NCBI GenBank assembly: GCA_001600635.1
Contig: BCKL01000019.1
Span: forward strand, 502,990 to 566,989
DNA: 64,000 bases
From: Leucosporidium creatinivorum
Lineage: Eukaryota > Basidiomycota > Microbotryomycetes > Leucosporidiales > Leucosporidiaceae
Reading direction: 5' to 3'
Shown here: positions 32,383-43,521 of the stretch, piece after piece
Layout: the number at the start of each line of letters is the position of its first letter
How positions within the stretch are numbered: position 1 is the first letter of the stretch
Notes under the pieces: model-generated
The model's database searches: none
Seen by the model: the letters and a program-made list of their open reading frames with translations, nothing else
Told to the model about the DNA's origin: nothing
Position numbers and translations under genes: made by a program

Positions 32383-35300
32383 ATGTCGCGCTTCATGAAC
32401 CTCCGCTCGCGCCTCCCGAGAGCTCGGAATGTAGCCCTCGGAACCGCCGCCACCCTTACCGGTTTAACGACCTACTCGGTCCTCACATCCGGCCCCGGCG
32501 AGGATCTTCTCCCCGCCGACCCTGCATCTCTCTACTACTCTTCCAACGCCCGCGCATTGCGCATGGACGGTCAAGCTCCTCAGCAACTCGACCGGCCTTC
32601 AGCTACATGGACGCCACCCACTCGTGCAGCCCAGCTCGCCGCTCTCGGGTGCACGGGAGTCGCACATGGCTATGGAACCGGCCACGGCGCGACGAGGGAG
32701 TTTGTTGGAGCGATTGCCGATAAGGTGGGACTTGGGTCGTATATCCCGAGGGTCGCTAGTGAGGCATTGGACGAGATTACGGGCAAGAAGGTCGAGGAGT
32801 TTGATCTTCTGGTCGTTGGAGGTGGAGCTACGGGCGCGGGAGTGGCGCTGGATGCGGCGAGTCGAGGGTTGAAGGTCGCTGTCGTTGAGCGGGACGATTT
32901 CAGCTCAGGTGAGTTGGCCGTCTTCCTTGGCAGGAAGAGCTCGAGCTGACTTCGGCGATTGCTTCCGCTCTCGCACTATAGGAACCTCCTCCAAGTCGAC
33001 CAAGCTCGTCCACGGTGGAGTTCGTTACCTCCAGAAGGCCGTCTTTGAGCTCGACTATGAGCAGTACAAGCTCGTTCGCGAGGCGCTGCACGAGCGCAAG
33101 ACCTTCCTCCACACCGCTCCTTACCTCAGTCACTCCCTACCTATCATGCTTCCGATCTACACGTGAGTAGAACCCTCTGTCTGATCTCGAGCTCTTGAGC
33201 TCCAAGCTGAACTTCTCCTTTCCCTCTCTCGCAGCTGGTGGCAAATCCCCTACTTCTACTCGTGCGCTTCAACTCGCTCTCGACGGCCCATCTCTGCGAC
33301 CTTCAGCTGACGCTCTTTCACTCTGCCACAGCGGCTGCAAGATGTACGATCTCCTTGCCGGATCCGCCAACATGGAGTCCTCCTACCTGCTCGGCAAGGG
33401 CAAGGCTATGAACGCCTTCCCCATGCTCAAGAGTGACGGATTGAGGGGCGCTGTCGTCTACTATGATGGTGAGTCTATCTCTCGAGTCCTTCTCGCTGGA
33501 GCTTCAGACTTCGGCTCGACGAGGACGAGCGCTGACTCTTCTCTCCCGCCCTCTATTCTCCCTCTCTCGCCGAAAACAGGCCAGCACAACGACTCGCGAA
33601 TGAACATGGCCCTCATCACCACCGCCGTTCAGTACGGAGCCGTCGCCGCTAACCACACGGACGTCACTTCGCTCATCAAGAACGACGAGGGCAAGATCAT
33701 CGGCGCGACGATGCGCGACAATCTCACCGGCAGGACTTGGGAGACCAAGGCCAAGGTGTGCAGCTGCCTGGAGACGTCGAGAGCGACCGCTGACCTCTGT
33801 TCGACCTACAGGGAGTCATCAACGCCACCGGACCCTTCACCGACGGCCTTCGCCAGATGGACGAGCCTACCGCTCAGAACATCGTCGCCCCCGCCTCCGG
33901 AGTCCACATCACCCTTCCCAACTACTACGCCCCCGCGAAGATCGGCCTCATCGACCCTGCCACCTCTGACGGCCGCGTCATCTTCTTCCTCCCCTGGCAA
34001 GGCAACACCATCGCCGGAACGACCGATTCCGCCGCCGAGGTGGAGCAGCACCCCATTCCCAAGGAGGAGGAGATCGAGTGGATTCTCAACGAGGTGCGCA
34101 ACTATCTTTCGCCCGACATTCGCGTGAGGAGGGGAGACGTCCTCTCGGCGTGGTCGGGACTTCGCCCTCTCGTCAAGGATCCCGCCGCCAAGAACACCGA
34201 GTCGCTCGTGCGCAACCACATGATCAACGTCTCCAAGTCGGGGCTTCTTACCATCGCTGGTGGAAAGTGGACGACTTACCGCGCCATGGCTGAGGAGACG
34301 GTCGACCGCGCTGTCAAGGAGTACGACCTCAAGCCCAAGCAGGGTTGCGTGACTGAGAAGCTGCAGCTTATTGGATCCGCCGGATGGACCAAGATGATGT
34401 TCATCAAGCTCATCCAGCAATTCGGTCTCGAGGTGAGTTCTCACCTTTTCGAACGAGTAGCGGAGGCTTCGCCGAACCGAGCTGACTCCCTCGCCCACCT
34501 CTCATCCACAGTCCGACGTCGCCAAGCATCTCGCCGACACCTACGGCGACCGCGCCTGGGCCGTCTGCGCCATGGCCGAGCCCACCGGTCTGCGCTGGCC
34601 CGTCCACGGCACTCGCCTCGACGTCTCCTACCCCTACATCGACGCCGAGGTCACCTGGGCTTGCCGCCGCGAGTACGCCTGCACCGCCGTCGATGTCATC
34701 GCCCGTCGCACTCGTCTCTCCTTCCTCAACGCGGAGGCCGCTCTCGAGGCCCTCCCTCGCGTCATCGACATCATGGCTGGCGAGCTCGGATGGAACGGCA
34801 AGGAGAAGGAGGCGCAGTTCAAGGATGCGACGACCTTCCTTCACTCGATGGGATTGAGCGAGGCGCGCGTGGGCAAGCTCAAGCTTGATGATGTGAGGCA
34901 GGGAAGGCATAAGCTGCACCTGGAGATTGAGGACGAGGTGCTCGCGAGGACTATCTTCACGCCCGAGGAGCTACAGAGCCTCAAAGACAAGTTTGGCAAC
35001 ATCGATGGTGAGCTCGTCTCTTCCACCTTTCGCTCCTCCATCGCTGATTCCCTCTCGTCGCTTCTCAGCCGACCAGGACGGCAAGATCTCGGCTGGCGAC
35101 CTCGCTCGCACATTGCGCAACCTCGGCCAGGACGTCCCTAGGGTGAGCTTCTCGCTCTACCTTTTCTGAGGTCGTCTCGCCTCCCGTCGACCGAAGCTGA
35201 CCATCGTCTCGCCCGCAGGAAACCGTCCTCTCGATCATTCGCGAGGTCGACGCCGACAAGAGCGGCAAGATCGAGTTCCAGGAGTGAGTTTCCCGCCTCG

Positions 35301-35730
35301 CTCACCCACGACCTTTCCGCCGTCGTCGTCGTCGTTGGGACCCTCCATTCTCGAACCTCGACCGACCGACGGCTCGCTCGCCCCATCGTCAGCGCCGCAA
35401 CTGACGTTCCTCTCCGCCTACTTCTCCCTCTTCCCCGACATCCCCCACCTTTTTTCATGCCTACCACCACCACCACCACCACCACCACCACCACCACCAC
35501 CACCATCCCTCAGATTCCTCGACATCGCCGCCGGAGTCAAGGAGCTCCACCTCTCCAATGCCTTCTCCTCCATCGTCGACAGCCTCAAGGTCGACGTCCA
35601 AGGCGGCGGAATCACGGGCGCAAGTCCAGCACCTACCAACCTCGGCGCCTCATCCCCCACCCCTGGATACGACGACAAGCGCCACGCAGGCGCTAACATC
35701 CCTGTTGAGAAGAGCGGTGGAGGAGTTTAG
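32383..35730 (+). CDS. GUT2: Mitochondrial FAD glycerol-3-phosphate dehydrogenase with EF hands
   Basis: ATG 32383 in a good context (CACCATG). The basic, Ser/Leu-rich N-terminus [20 protein letters not shown] looks like a mitochondrial presequence. FAD Rossmann motif [20 protein letters not shown], then [18 protein letters not shown]; catalytic-domain blocks [10 protein letters not shown] and [20 protein letters not shown]. The C-terminal domain has two EF hands, [13 protein letters not shown] and [13 protein letters not shown], as in animal GPD2 but not baker's yeast Gut2, which suggests calcium regulation. It oxidises glycerol-3-phosphate and passes electrons to ubiquinone at the outer face of the inner membrane. 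About ten introns; the last contains a CCA microsatellite (35463-35506). Confidence 0.95.
35463..35506 (+). repeat. CCA microsatellite in the last GUT2 intron
   Basis: About 14 uninterrupted ACC/CCA units directly before the acceptor CCCTCAG. They replace the pyrimidine tract between branch site and 3' splice site. Confidence 0.85.
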
Positions 35731-35879
35731 GCTCGGAGCTGGCGATGGGCATGGATATTCGGGATCTCAACAATATACAAGCAGTGAATTCTTAGACGTA
35801 TCTTCTTATCTCTCATTCCTATAACGAGAGATGTGCGAGACGTCTCAGCCAGTAGCAAAATTGAAGGGAAGGGGAGAGC

Positions 35880-35923
35880 GCCGAGCGAGAGTGAGGTTGC
35901 TCTTGGCGAGGAGTTGGCTGAGG
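35880..35923 (-). pseudogene. Relic of the MASLSQLL coiled-coil family
   Basis: The minus strand reads acceptor TGTACAG followed by LSQLLAKSNLTL, matching the start of exon 2 of both coiled-coil genes. Homology ends after about 12 codons, and no hendecad region or first exon was found. It lies about 155 bases upstream of LRARWA gene B on the opposite strand. Confidence 0.6.
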
Positions 35924-36078
35924 CTGTACATGGGCTCTCCCTAACGGCTCTCTGTTCTTCTGCGCGTTTCACCGTGGAACGGGATTAGCAGTGGTCGGGC
36001 TATTCTTGAGGGCATCGCCGAGGAGACAGACCTTTCGTCTGTTTCTTCTCTCTGGCTCTTTTTTACTTCCAATCAGCC

Positions 36079-37030
36079 ATGTCACTTGCCAACTCCCGCC
36101 TTAACTCGCACCTCTGGGACGGGCTGGACCCTAATGATGTGCTCCCTCCCTTCACCGACTCGGCTGCCTTCTACCGGAAGACGGTGCTTGACTGGTACGT
36201 TGGGAGTGAGGAGCTCTTCCAGTCGCCCCGAGGCGTCATGTCGGGGCTCAAGCACCGCCTTGCTCTGACTCTGAGCGTTCCCCATTGGACTCTCACTCAA
36301 GACACTTCCTTCGAAATTGTAAGCTCGGCGTTGACTCGGGTCGGCGGAAAGCTTGACGGCGAATTATGTGTGTTTCCTTGAACAGTTCATGGATTTGGCT
36401 AAGGAGGATCAAAATCACTATGTTATGCTTGTACGACAGGAGCAGGTGAGTCAGTGCAGCACCCTCTGCATTCGGCTCGGCATTTGTGCGCAATGCGCTG
36501 ACTCGCCGCCTTCCTCCTCCCTCTACGGCGCTCTCTTGCTGTTTTGGAGCAAGTAGGACATGAACCTTTGGATGCTGGATCCGACCGATGTCAATCAAAA
36601 AATCCTCTATGTGATGGCTCCGGTGTTCAAGGACCTTGACCAGGTTCGCCGAGCACGGGTCATAATAGCGGCGAGGTATTGTCGAGGGGTGCGTTGCGGA
36701 GCGCTTGCTTTGTCAGTTTTCTGAAGTTTTCGGAAGAGAGAAAGGCTGACTCGGCCTCCCCTCTTCCCACTGCAGCAACTGACTAGAGCGCGCAATCTTG
36801 CTCGCCAAGCGCGGCGGGGCAGGGAGTGCTCGTAAGTCTCGCCGGTTGACCGTTGGAGGGCGGCCCCAGCCACAAGCTAGGTTCCTACTGAAGCAGGTTC
36901 ACCCTTTCTTCTCAACTCTTCACACCTCCACAGCATAGTTTCAAACCACCAGCACTTGCCTTGCCTCTCGACTCGGCAAGCTCGGCGTTCGAGGGTTTCC
37001 GAGCAACAGCTGAGGGCTCGGTGGGCTTGA
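36079..37030 (+). CDS. LRARWA-family gene B, intact single-domain member
   Basis: ATG 36079. Exon 1 reads SHLWDGLDPNDVLPPFTDSA and ends TSFEI. Exon 2 is FMDLAKEDQNHYVMLVRQEQ. Exon 3 is DMNLWMLDPTDVNQKILYVM, then FKDLDQVRRARVIIAARY. Exon 4 is QLTRARNLARQARRGREC. The last exon reads NHQHLPCLSTRQARRSRVSE and ends QLRARWA with TGA 37028-37030. All splice phases agree, giving about 200 residues with a basic C-terminal half. Exon order and boundaries match A, C and D. No known domain, signal peptide or membrane segment is seen. The nearest relative is broken copy D on the far side of POR1. Function unknown; the Arg-rich end could suggest nucleic-acid or nucleolar binding, which is speculation. Confidence 0.7.
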
Positions 37031-37590
37031 GGTGGTAGAGCAGATAAATAGAGCATCCATCCTCCACCACTGCTGGTGGGAGCAGAGTCGGGAGCAGCAG
37101 AGCTTGATTGAGAAGCACAGCCGCAGCGTCACGAGCAGCTCGCCGGTCCTCGCCTTGCCTGCGGAGGCTGAGATGAAACGCTCACAGATGCAGCAGTGGT
37201 AGCTAGATCACGATCCTTCTTTCGAAAAACCCGCACTTCCGTAAGAATCGTAGAGGTCAGCGCCGGAGCCTCGGAGTCGACCAACGGTCTGCGCCGAGCG
37301 CCGAGCGCCGAGCGCGAGTTGCAAGTCGATCCGCTCGTGTGTAGCGCTGCATGCAGAGCAGAGCAGAGCGTAGCGAGCATTCCCATCCCCGGCCGAGCGC
37401 TGTACAAGGCAGCAGTTTGACGCCACTCGCTCCTTCTCTCGCTCTCCCTCTCTCTCTCTCCTTCCCACTCCGCTCCTCTCCTCTCCTCTCCTCGAGCAAA
37501 GCACGGTGCACATCGCGAAAATCACATGTATTTCTCCTCCATCCATTGCTTTAACTTGTTGATACTCTGAACCAAACTGAACGGTACGTG
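37031..37590. other. Intergenic between LRARWA B and POR1 (tail to tail)
   Basis: No gene recognised. Contains a small tandem GCGCCGAGC cluster near 37290-37315. Confidence 0.45.
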
Positions 37591-37647
37591 AGTCGAGTCG
37601 AGCCGAGTCGAGCCGAGTCGAGCCGAGTCGAGCCGAGTCGAGCCGAG
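37591..37647 (+). repeat. Minisatellite of AGTCGAGCCG units 3' of POR1
   Basis: Roughly five to six 10-bp units in tandem, ending about 15 bases from the POR1 stop codon, so inside its 3' UTR or terminator region. Confidence 0.85.
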
Positions 37648-37661
37648 CAGCGCCGCGCCGT

Positions 37662-40150
37662 TTAGGCCTCGAACACGAGCGAAGTGCCGAACTTGTGGGC
37701 AGCTCCAGTGGCGGACTGGGCGGACTGTGTGTGTGTGGTGGTGTGTTTAGGGGTTGGGGGTTGAGCCAATTATGGTGGTGGAGGGGAAGGAGAGAGAGAA
37801 AGCGAGGGAGGTCAGCTCGGCCCTTGAAGTCCTCTCGTCCTCCTCGTGCCCCTCTCGGCGCTTCCCTCTTCCTCTCAGAGGCTCAAGAGCGCTGAGAGGA
37901 TGCAGAGGACTCCCATCGTATCGCTAGCAAGACAGAGAGACGCGAAACTCACGAGCTGAGCCGTATCAATCGCAACTCCAAAGCTAGCCTTGACTCCCGG
38001 GCGAAGGCTTTTTTTGGTGGATCAAACGGGGGGGTTCAGAGAGCAGTGATGTAGAAGCGAGGGAGAAGTCAGCAAGCAGGGAAGGGAGAGAGAAAGAGAG
38101 AGGGGACGAACGCCTGGGTGTAGCCGAGCCCGACGACTCCGACAGAGTTGACCTTGGCCTTGATGAAGGCGGTGTTCTGTGGTGTGGAGTGTATAGAGGT
38201 GCTGGTCAGCGGTCGGCTCCTCTCCTCGAGCAGCGCGGTTAGGAGGGGACGGCGGGGGAGGCGAGGGCGAGGGCGAGGGCGAGGCGGGGAAGGGAGAGAA
38301 GAGAAGGAAGGGGAAGGGGAAGGGGAAGGGGAAGGCGAGAAGTGAGGTGAAAAAAGGGTGAGAAGAAGGAAGGGAGGAGGGGGAGGGGAAGAGAGGAGGG
38401 GGAAGAATTGGAGACTCACGTCCAAGTAAACCTTGCTTCCGACCTCGACTCCGACGTTCGAGGTAGTGGACTTGGAGTCCCAGATGGCCTGTATCATATC
38501 ATATCGTATCACAGCGAGCGAGCGCAGCGGGTCAGCGTTCCTTCTCTGGCACGGACACGACCCCTCATCGCCGAAACGACAGCGCACCTTAGCACCCGCC
38601 TCGACGTCCTTGTTAACCTTGTGGTAGTAAGACGCGGAGAAGACCGAGAGGTTGGCCAATCCGTGGAGGGTGACGGTGTACGAAGGAGCGGCGTAGCCTG
38701 CGCCGAGGGCGTAGCGGGTGATGGATCCAGTGGGGACAGAGTAAGTAGACTCGGCACCGAGGAGGAAACCGTCGCGGCCGATGACCTGTGTGTTGTAGCA
38801 GAGCGAGCGAGCGTCAGCAAGCTATTTCCATCCGGTCTCTCTCTCTCTCTTTGGTCGTCCTCCCGCCCCCGCCGAGCGCTCAACGCCGAGACGAGACGCG
38901 ACGAGCAGGGAGGAGGGAAGGAGAAAGGATAGAGCGGGAGCGGGAGAGAGAGAAAAACAACGCACAGCATCAGCAGTGAAGGTAGGGCCCTTGAACACAT
39001 CGAGGAGGGCGCGCGTGTGGAGCGAAGGCTGCTTGTAGATGGCCGTGACGAAGGCCGATTTGGCCTGGGTGGCGGGGAGGAGGTGCGCCTGGACGTCGAG
39101 CTTGAGGCCTGTTATAGCATCGGGGCTTGTTAGTATTCGGTACAGAAGGAGGAGGGCGGGGGAGGGAAGGCCGCCGAGAAGGGAAGGCGAGAGAGGAAGA
39201 GCGAAACGCACCCTTTGCGATCTGGTTCTCCAACTCGACCTGAGTCTTGAGGACATTGTTGGTGGTCCAGGTCTGGGTGAAGGTGACGCCGTTCTTGGGG
39301 TCGACGTACTTGCCCTCGATATCACCGGCGATGGCGTTGGACTTGGCGTCGCGAGTGCCGGCTACTTTGAAGGCGACGTTGTTGGGAGCGCGGGTCTGGG
39401 GTAGAAAATAGAGGGTGAGTTATGGTGTAAAGAGAGAGCGTGGGAGCTGTGTAAGAGGCCAGCGGGTGCAGTACAGAGACGAGAAGAGGGAGACCGGAAG
39501 GAACCGCTGTTATGAGCGCTCCCCTCCCCTCCCCTCCCCTCCCCCCACCCAGTCGCTCGTCGCTACTGTCCCTTGCGCTTTGCAGCCTAGCGCCTAGTGA
39601 GCTAATCTGTAGTACTCCAGACCCTCCCTCCCAGCTGAAACGCCCGCCGACGAATGGACGAACTAGGACCGACCGACCGACCGACGAGCAACGAGGAAAC
39701 CCTTCGAACGGAGCGGCGGGCCCCAACTCGTCCTGTCGCCCTGCCCTCGTCGCTGCTAAGCTAGGCGCTGTAGTGCTCCCATCTAGTCGACTCTACAATC
39801 TCCTACATTCTCCCCCTACCTCCCTACCAGTCCGGCAGAGAGAGGGTCGGAAGCAATGGGCTGAGATCACGCGCTGTCTCTCTCTCCCTGCTCCTCCCCT
39901 CTGCTCCCAACGCTGTACCCTTCCAGACCAGAGAGAGAGAGAGAAGAAAGCAGAGGACTAACCTTGACCTCCAACTGGTTACCCTGGAGGGGGTAATCCT
40001 TGTTGAGCAAGTCGGCGGCAGACTTGCCGCTGTTCACACACAACGCAAGGGCGTCAGTTGGGCTGTTGCTCTGCTTCCCTACAGAGAGAGAGAGAGAGAA
40101 ACATACAGATCCTTCCACGAGGGAGGTGTAGGTTGAGAGAAGGCGGACAT
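37662..40150 (-). CDS. POR1: Mitochondrial outer-membrane porin (VDAC)
   Basis: ATG 40150 (MSAFSQPTPPSWKDL), then GKSAADLLNKDYPLQGNQLE, TRAPNNVAFKVAGTRDAKSN, TFTQTWTTNNVLKTQVELEN, GLKLDVQAHLLPATQAKSAF, VIGRDGFLLGAESTYSVPTG, LSVFSASYYHKVNKDVEAGA, AIWDSKSTTSNVGVEVGSK, NTAFIKAKVNSVGVVGLGY, LRPGVKASFGVAIDTAQL and a final exon ending KFGTSLVFEA. It forms the 19-strand beta barrel passing metabolites and ATP through the outer membrane. The N-terminal helix and the GLK-type region fit the VDAC family. About eight introns, one with an unusual GTTCGT donor. A partial duplicate lies at 42540-43521 in the opposite orientation. Confidence 0.95.
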
Positions 40151-40673
40151 GGTTGTTGTAGAGGTGTAGTGAGACTGGGTGAGGGAGGGAGGGAAGGGGC
40201 GCACGTCGTCCTTCGGCTGGGCTCAGAGGGGAGGCTCGAAATGGCAATCTTTGGACCAGGCAAGCGGGAGGGTCAAAAGAGGGCTATCTAGTGAGGTGCA
40301 GAGCAGTTGAACTGAGCAAGGGGACGATACCCGGTCAAGAGCAAACGAGGAGAGAGAGAGCTCGGCGAGCCCCTCTCCCCACCCAGCGCCGAGCAATCCA
40401 TTTGCTGGTCCTGAGGCCGCGCTGAATAGCCCTACATGAACTACACACGCCGGAGGTAGCAATCTCTAGCAACCTTACTCCCTCAAGAGCCTACTACTAA
40501 GCCCTCTGGGCGCAACCCCTCACCAATTCAATCCTCGCTTTCGGCGCCGCGCCGAGCTCCTCTTTGTGCTCGCGAGAGCAAGCAAGGTTTGAGCTCTTTA
40601 TGATAACCAGTAGTTCTCCAACTTCAAAGCAAATTCCCACCATTCCCCCCCGCTAACAATAGCTCAAGCCCAC
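40151..40673. other. POR1 upstream region
   Basis: About 520 bases with no gene. It presumably carries the POR1 promoter and the 3' end of broken copy D. No motif was identified with confidence. Confidence 0.45.
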
Positions 40674-41590
40674 CTTGCCCTCAGCTCCCGCTCCGAAACC
40701 CCCTCGTGCCGAGCTTGACGGGCCGAGATGGAAGGGATGTGCTTGTGGTTATTAGAGAGGCTGTGCTGTAGGGGGTGAAGAGACATGAGAGGACAAGAGA
40801 TGAGCTAGGTCATAGGTCATGCACAGGAGGCTGCTCGGCAATGCGGAAACAGGAAGGGGGCTCACCAGTGTGGAAGACCCGGCCGCTGAAGCAGCATTAC
40901 CATGCTTTTGATGATACTCCTACCATGGGAAAAGCGAGTCTACTGTATCAGCTCAGCAACCTTGTACAGGGAGCGAGGGAAGCATCCCCCCACCTCATAG
41001 CAACGCTTCGCAGCGATCATGATTCGTGCTCGCCGGATTGGATCAAGCACTTTGAAATCGCTGGCCCAGAGCAAACACTATCTCTTGGTTCTTGTTATCA
41101 GGTTGAAGGTCCTGTGCATGCTTCAGCTGCTTGTCGGGAGCGAGGGAGAGGAGAGATCAGCTCGGCGCCGAGCTTTGAAGATCGGAGTGAAAAGAAGAGC
41201 AGATTCAGCAGAAGCAAGCGAGGTTTCCACTACTCACCAGCGCATTCTGTACGTCGAAAATGTACTCGTACTGGCTCGTCTCTGCGTACTGCATGCACTG
41301 CAGCAGGGTATGGCAAGGGTTAGCCAGCAATTCTGATCCTCAGGCTCGCGACCGAGCTTACGATCCCAAAGTAGTTGTGGTCGGTCTCAATCCAATTGCG
41401 CTGAAATATGGCCCGATGGAGAGTATTCTGAAGGTTCGTTGATACACCTGCAGGCAGAGGAAAGATGGGGTGCTGGCCGAGGTAGAAGCCTAAGAGGTCT
41501 CTTTTGGATTGAGCAGGCGGGGTTGGTGGAGAGAGGGAGGACCTACTCCACGTCGAGGCCTTTCCAGAGTTGGATCCAGTTGACTGACAT
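40674..41590 (-). pseudogene. LRARWA-family copy D, broken
   Basis: Minus strand. Exon 1 from about 41590 (MSVNWIQLWKGLDVE, then a TAG and a phase change) continues as HPIFPLPAGVSTNLQNTLHR and ends HNYFGI. Exon 2 is CMQYAETSQYEYIFDVQNAL. Exon 3 reads NKNQEIVFALGQRF, then after a one-base shift KVLDPIRRARIMIAAKRC. Exon 4 is EYHQKHGNAASAAGSSTL. The last exon reads HSLSNNHKHIPSISARQARH and ends ELRARWA at TGA 40676-40674. Exon count and order equal gene B, to which it is most similar (LWxGLD, VLP). At least one stop and two frame changes make it a pseudogene. It faces B across POR1. Confidence 0.7.
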
Positions 41591-42539
41591 GGGCGGTGGA
41601 GCTGAGGGAATATGTAGGAAGAAGAGGAAAGAGGATGAAGGAGACGGCGATGCGACGCCGACAGCAAGTCGCTCCGAGGCGGTGCTTCAAGTTCGCAAAT
41701 AGCCATCGCTCGCTCCTGCTGAGAAGCGCCCAGGAGAGCGAAAACCTGATTGGAGCTGAGGTGAACACGGGCCGAGGATCAAAGCCTCAAACGACACGGA
41801 CCGAAGCTTGCGCCGAAGTTCACTCGCGCGAGCAAACGGTCGAGCATCGAGAGGGAGAGAGACGTTGCAGGGCATGCGGGACGTTGTAGCTTTATGATCA
41901 GAGCTACATGACAGGGTCTAGGCCTGCTTCAGGGGTGTAGCTGACACTAGCTGAGCAGAGATGAAGCTTCGGCGATGATAGGCCAGCGCCGCCGAGCAAG
42001 CTGCATGAAGGGCTACATGTTCGAGAGGAGCCACTTCACGAGCGAAATAGTGTCCTTGACAAAACAATCTGTAGCGCCTCAAGACGTCGCTAGGAGTTGC
42101 ACCTCTCCAGCTCACTCGAACTTGGCCCTCGGCGCTGCTCTCCCTTTGCCAGCTCACGTCGTCTCGTCTCTTCTGCACCTCGACCTCTCACTTTACCAAG
42201 GAACAACTCAGCGAGCGACCTAATCGACCTACACATCCCTCTCAGCCAGCGCCTCACTGGCACCGCCTCACATCGCTTCCCAAGCCCTGCGGTGGCCTTC
42301 GCGCTCTCCCGCGGCTGCGCTCTTCGTTCGAGTCAGCAGCAGCCAGCAGTCAGAGATGAGACGCTATGTAGATAAATCGAGTTCGAGGCTTGGTAAGCAG
42401 CGCGCGCGTGCATTCAGCCTCACAGAGAGGGCCCCGCTCCCGCCTGCTCGGGCGCGCCGAGCCCCAGTCTGATCTCCTTGTCCTTTCCCTTGCTCTTCTT
42501 CCGCTTTGACATCAAGTAGTACAGAGAGAGCGTTATGGT
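41591..42539. other. Region between broken copy D and the POR1 duplicate
   Basis: About 950 bases with no recognised gene on either strand. The upstream half of POR1 is absent here, so the duplicate is truncated rather than hidden. Confidence 0.45.
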
Positions 42540-43521
42540 ATGTGAACTACCATAAGGTCAACCAGGACGTCGAGGCGGGTGCTAAGGTGCGTTGTCGTTC
42601 CTTTCGGTTTCGGCGATGAGGGTCGAGTCCGAGCAGAGAAGGAACGCTGACCCGCTGCGCTCGCTCGCTGTGATACGATATGATATGATACAGGCCATCT
42701 GGGACTCCAAGTCCACTACCTCGAACGTTGGCGTTGAGGTCGGAAGCAAGGTTTACTTGGACGTAAGTCTCTTGCCCGTTTCTGTCCCTTCCGTCCTGCC
42801 CCTTTCCCCTTCCTCCTCCTCTTCCACCTTCCCCCCTTTGTCGCTGTTCCCTCTCTTCTTCTCGTCTCGCCTCACCTCTTCTCCTTCTCCTCTTTCTGCC
42901 TCGCCCTCGCCCTCGCCCTCGCCCTCGCCCGCCGTCCCCTTCCAACCGCGCTGCTCGAGGAGCCGACCGCTGACCAGCACCTCTATACATCTCTATACAC
43001 TCCACAGAACACCGCCTTCATCAAGGCCAAGGTCAACTCTGTCGGAGTTGTCGGGCTCGGCTATACCCAGGCGTTCGTTGCCCTCTTTCCCTCCCTCTCT
43101 TTCTCTCTCCCTTCCCTGCTGGCTGACTTCTTCTTCTCTTCTACATCACTGCTCTCTGAACACCCCCCGTTTGATCCACCAAAAAAAGCCTTCGCGCGGG
43201 AGTCAAGGCTAGCTTTTCAGTCACGATTGATACGGCTCAGCTCGTGAGTTTTCGCAGTCTTTCTTCCGCGCTATAATTCCATCCGGGGCTGTTTGATGTT
43301 GTCTGTGTGCTCTTGAGCCGCGAGGACCGCGGAAGCGCGCACGAGGAGGAGGAGGAGGAGGAGAAAGTGGACGGAGCGCCGGACTCACCTCTCTCTCTCT
43401 CTCGCCTGTCCCTCCTCTACAAAACATTCAACGCTGATTCCGATGCACAGCAACGCAGTCCGTCCAGTCGGACACCGGAGCCGCCTCCAAGCTCGGCACT
43501 GCGCTCAACTTCGAGGCTTAA
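42540..43521 (+). pseudogene. 5'-truncated POR1 duplicate, C-terminal half
   Basis: Exons with POR1-like introns between them: VNYHKVNQDVEAGAK (about 42540-42586), AIWDSKSTTSNVGVEVGSK, NTAFIKAKVNSVGVVGLGY, LRAGVKASFSVTIDTAQL, and a last exon SVQSDTGAASKLGTALNFEA with TAA 43519-43521. The introns are homologous too, including the rare GTTCGT donor and the A-rich acceptor, so this is a DNA-level duplication and not a retrocopy. The N-terminal two thirds of the barrel are missing and no start is seen. All retained exons are open. The last exon differs from POR1 mostly by conservative changes. Confidence 0.8.
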
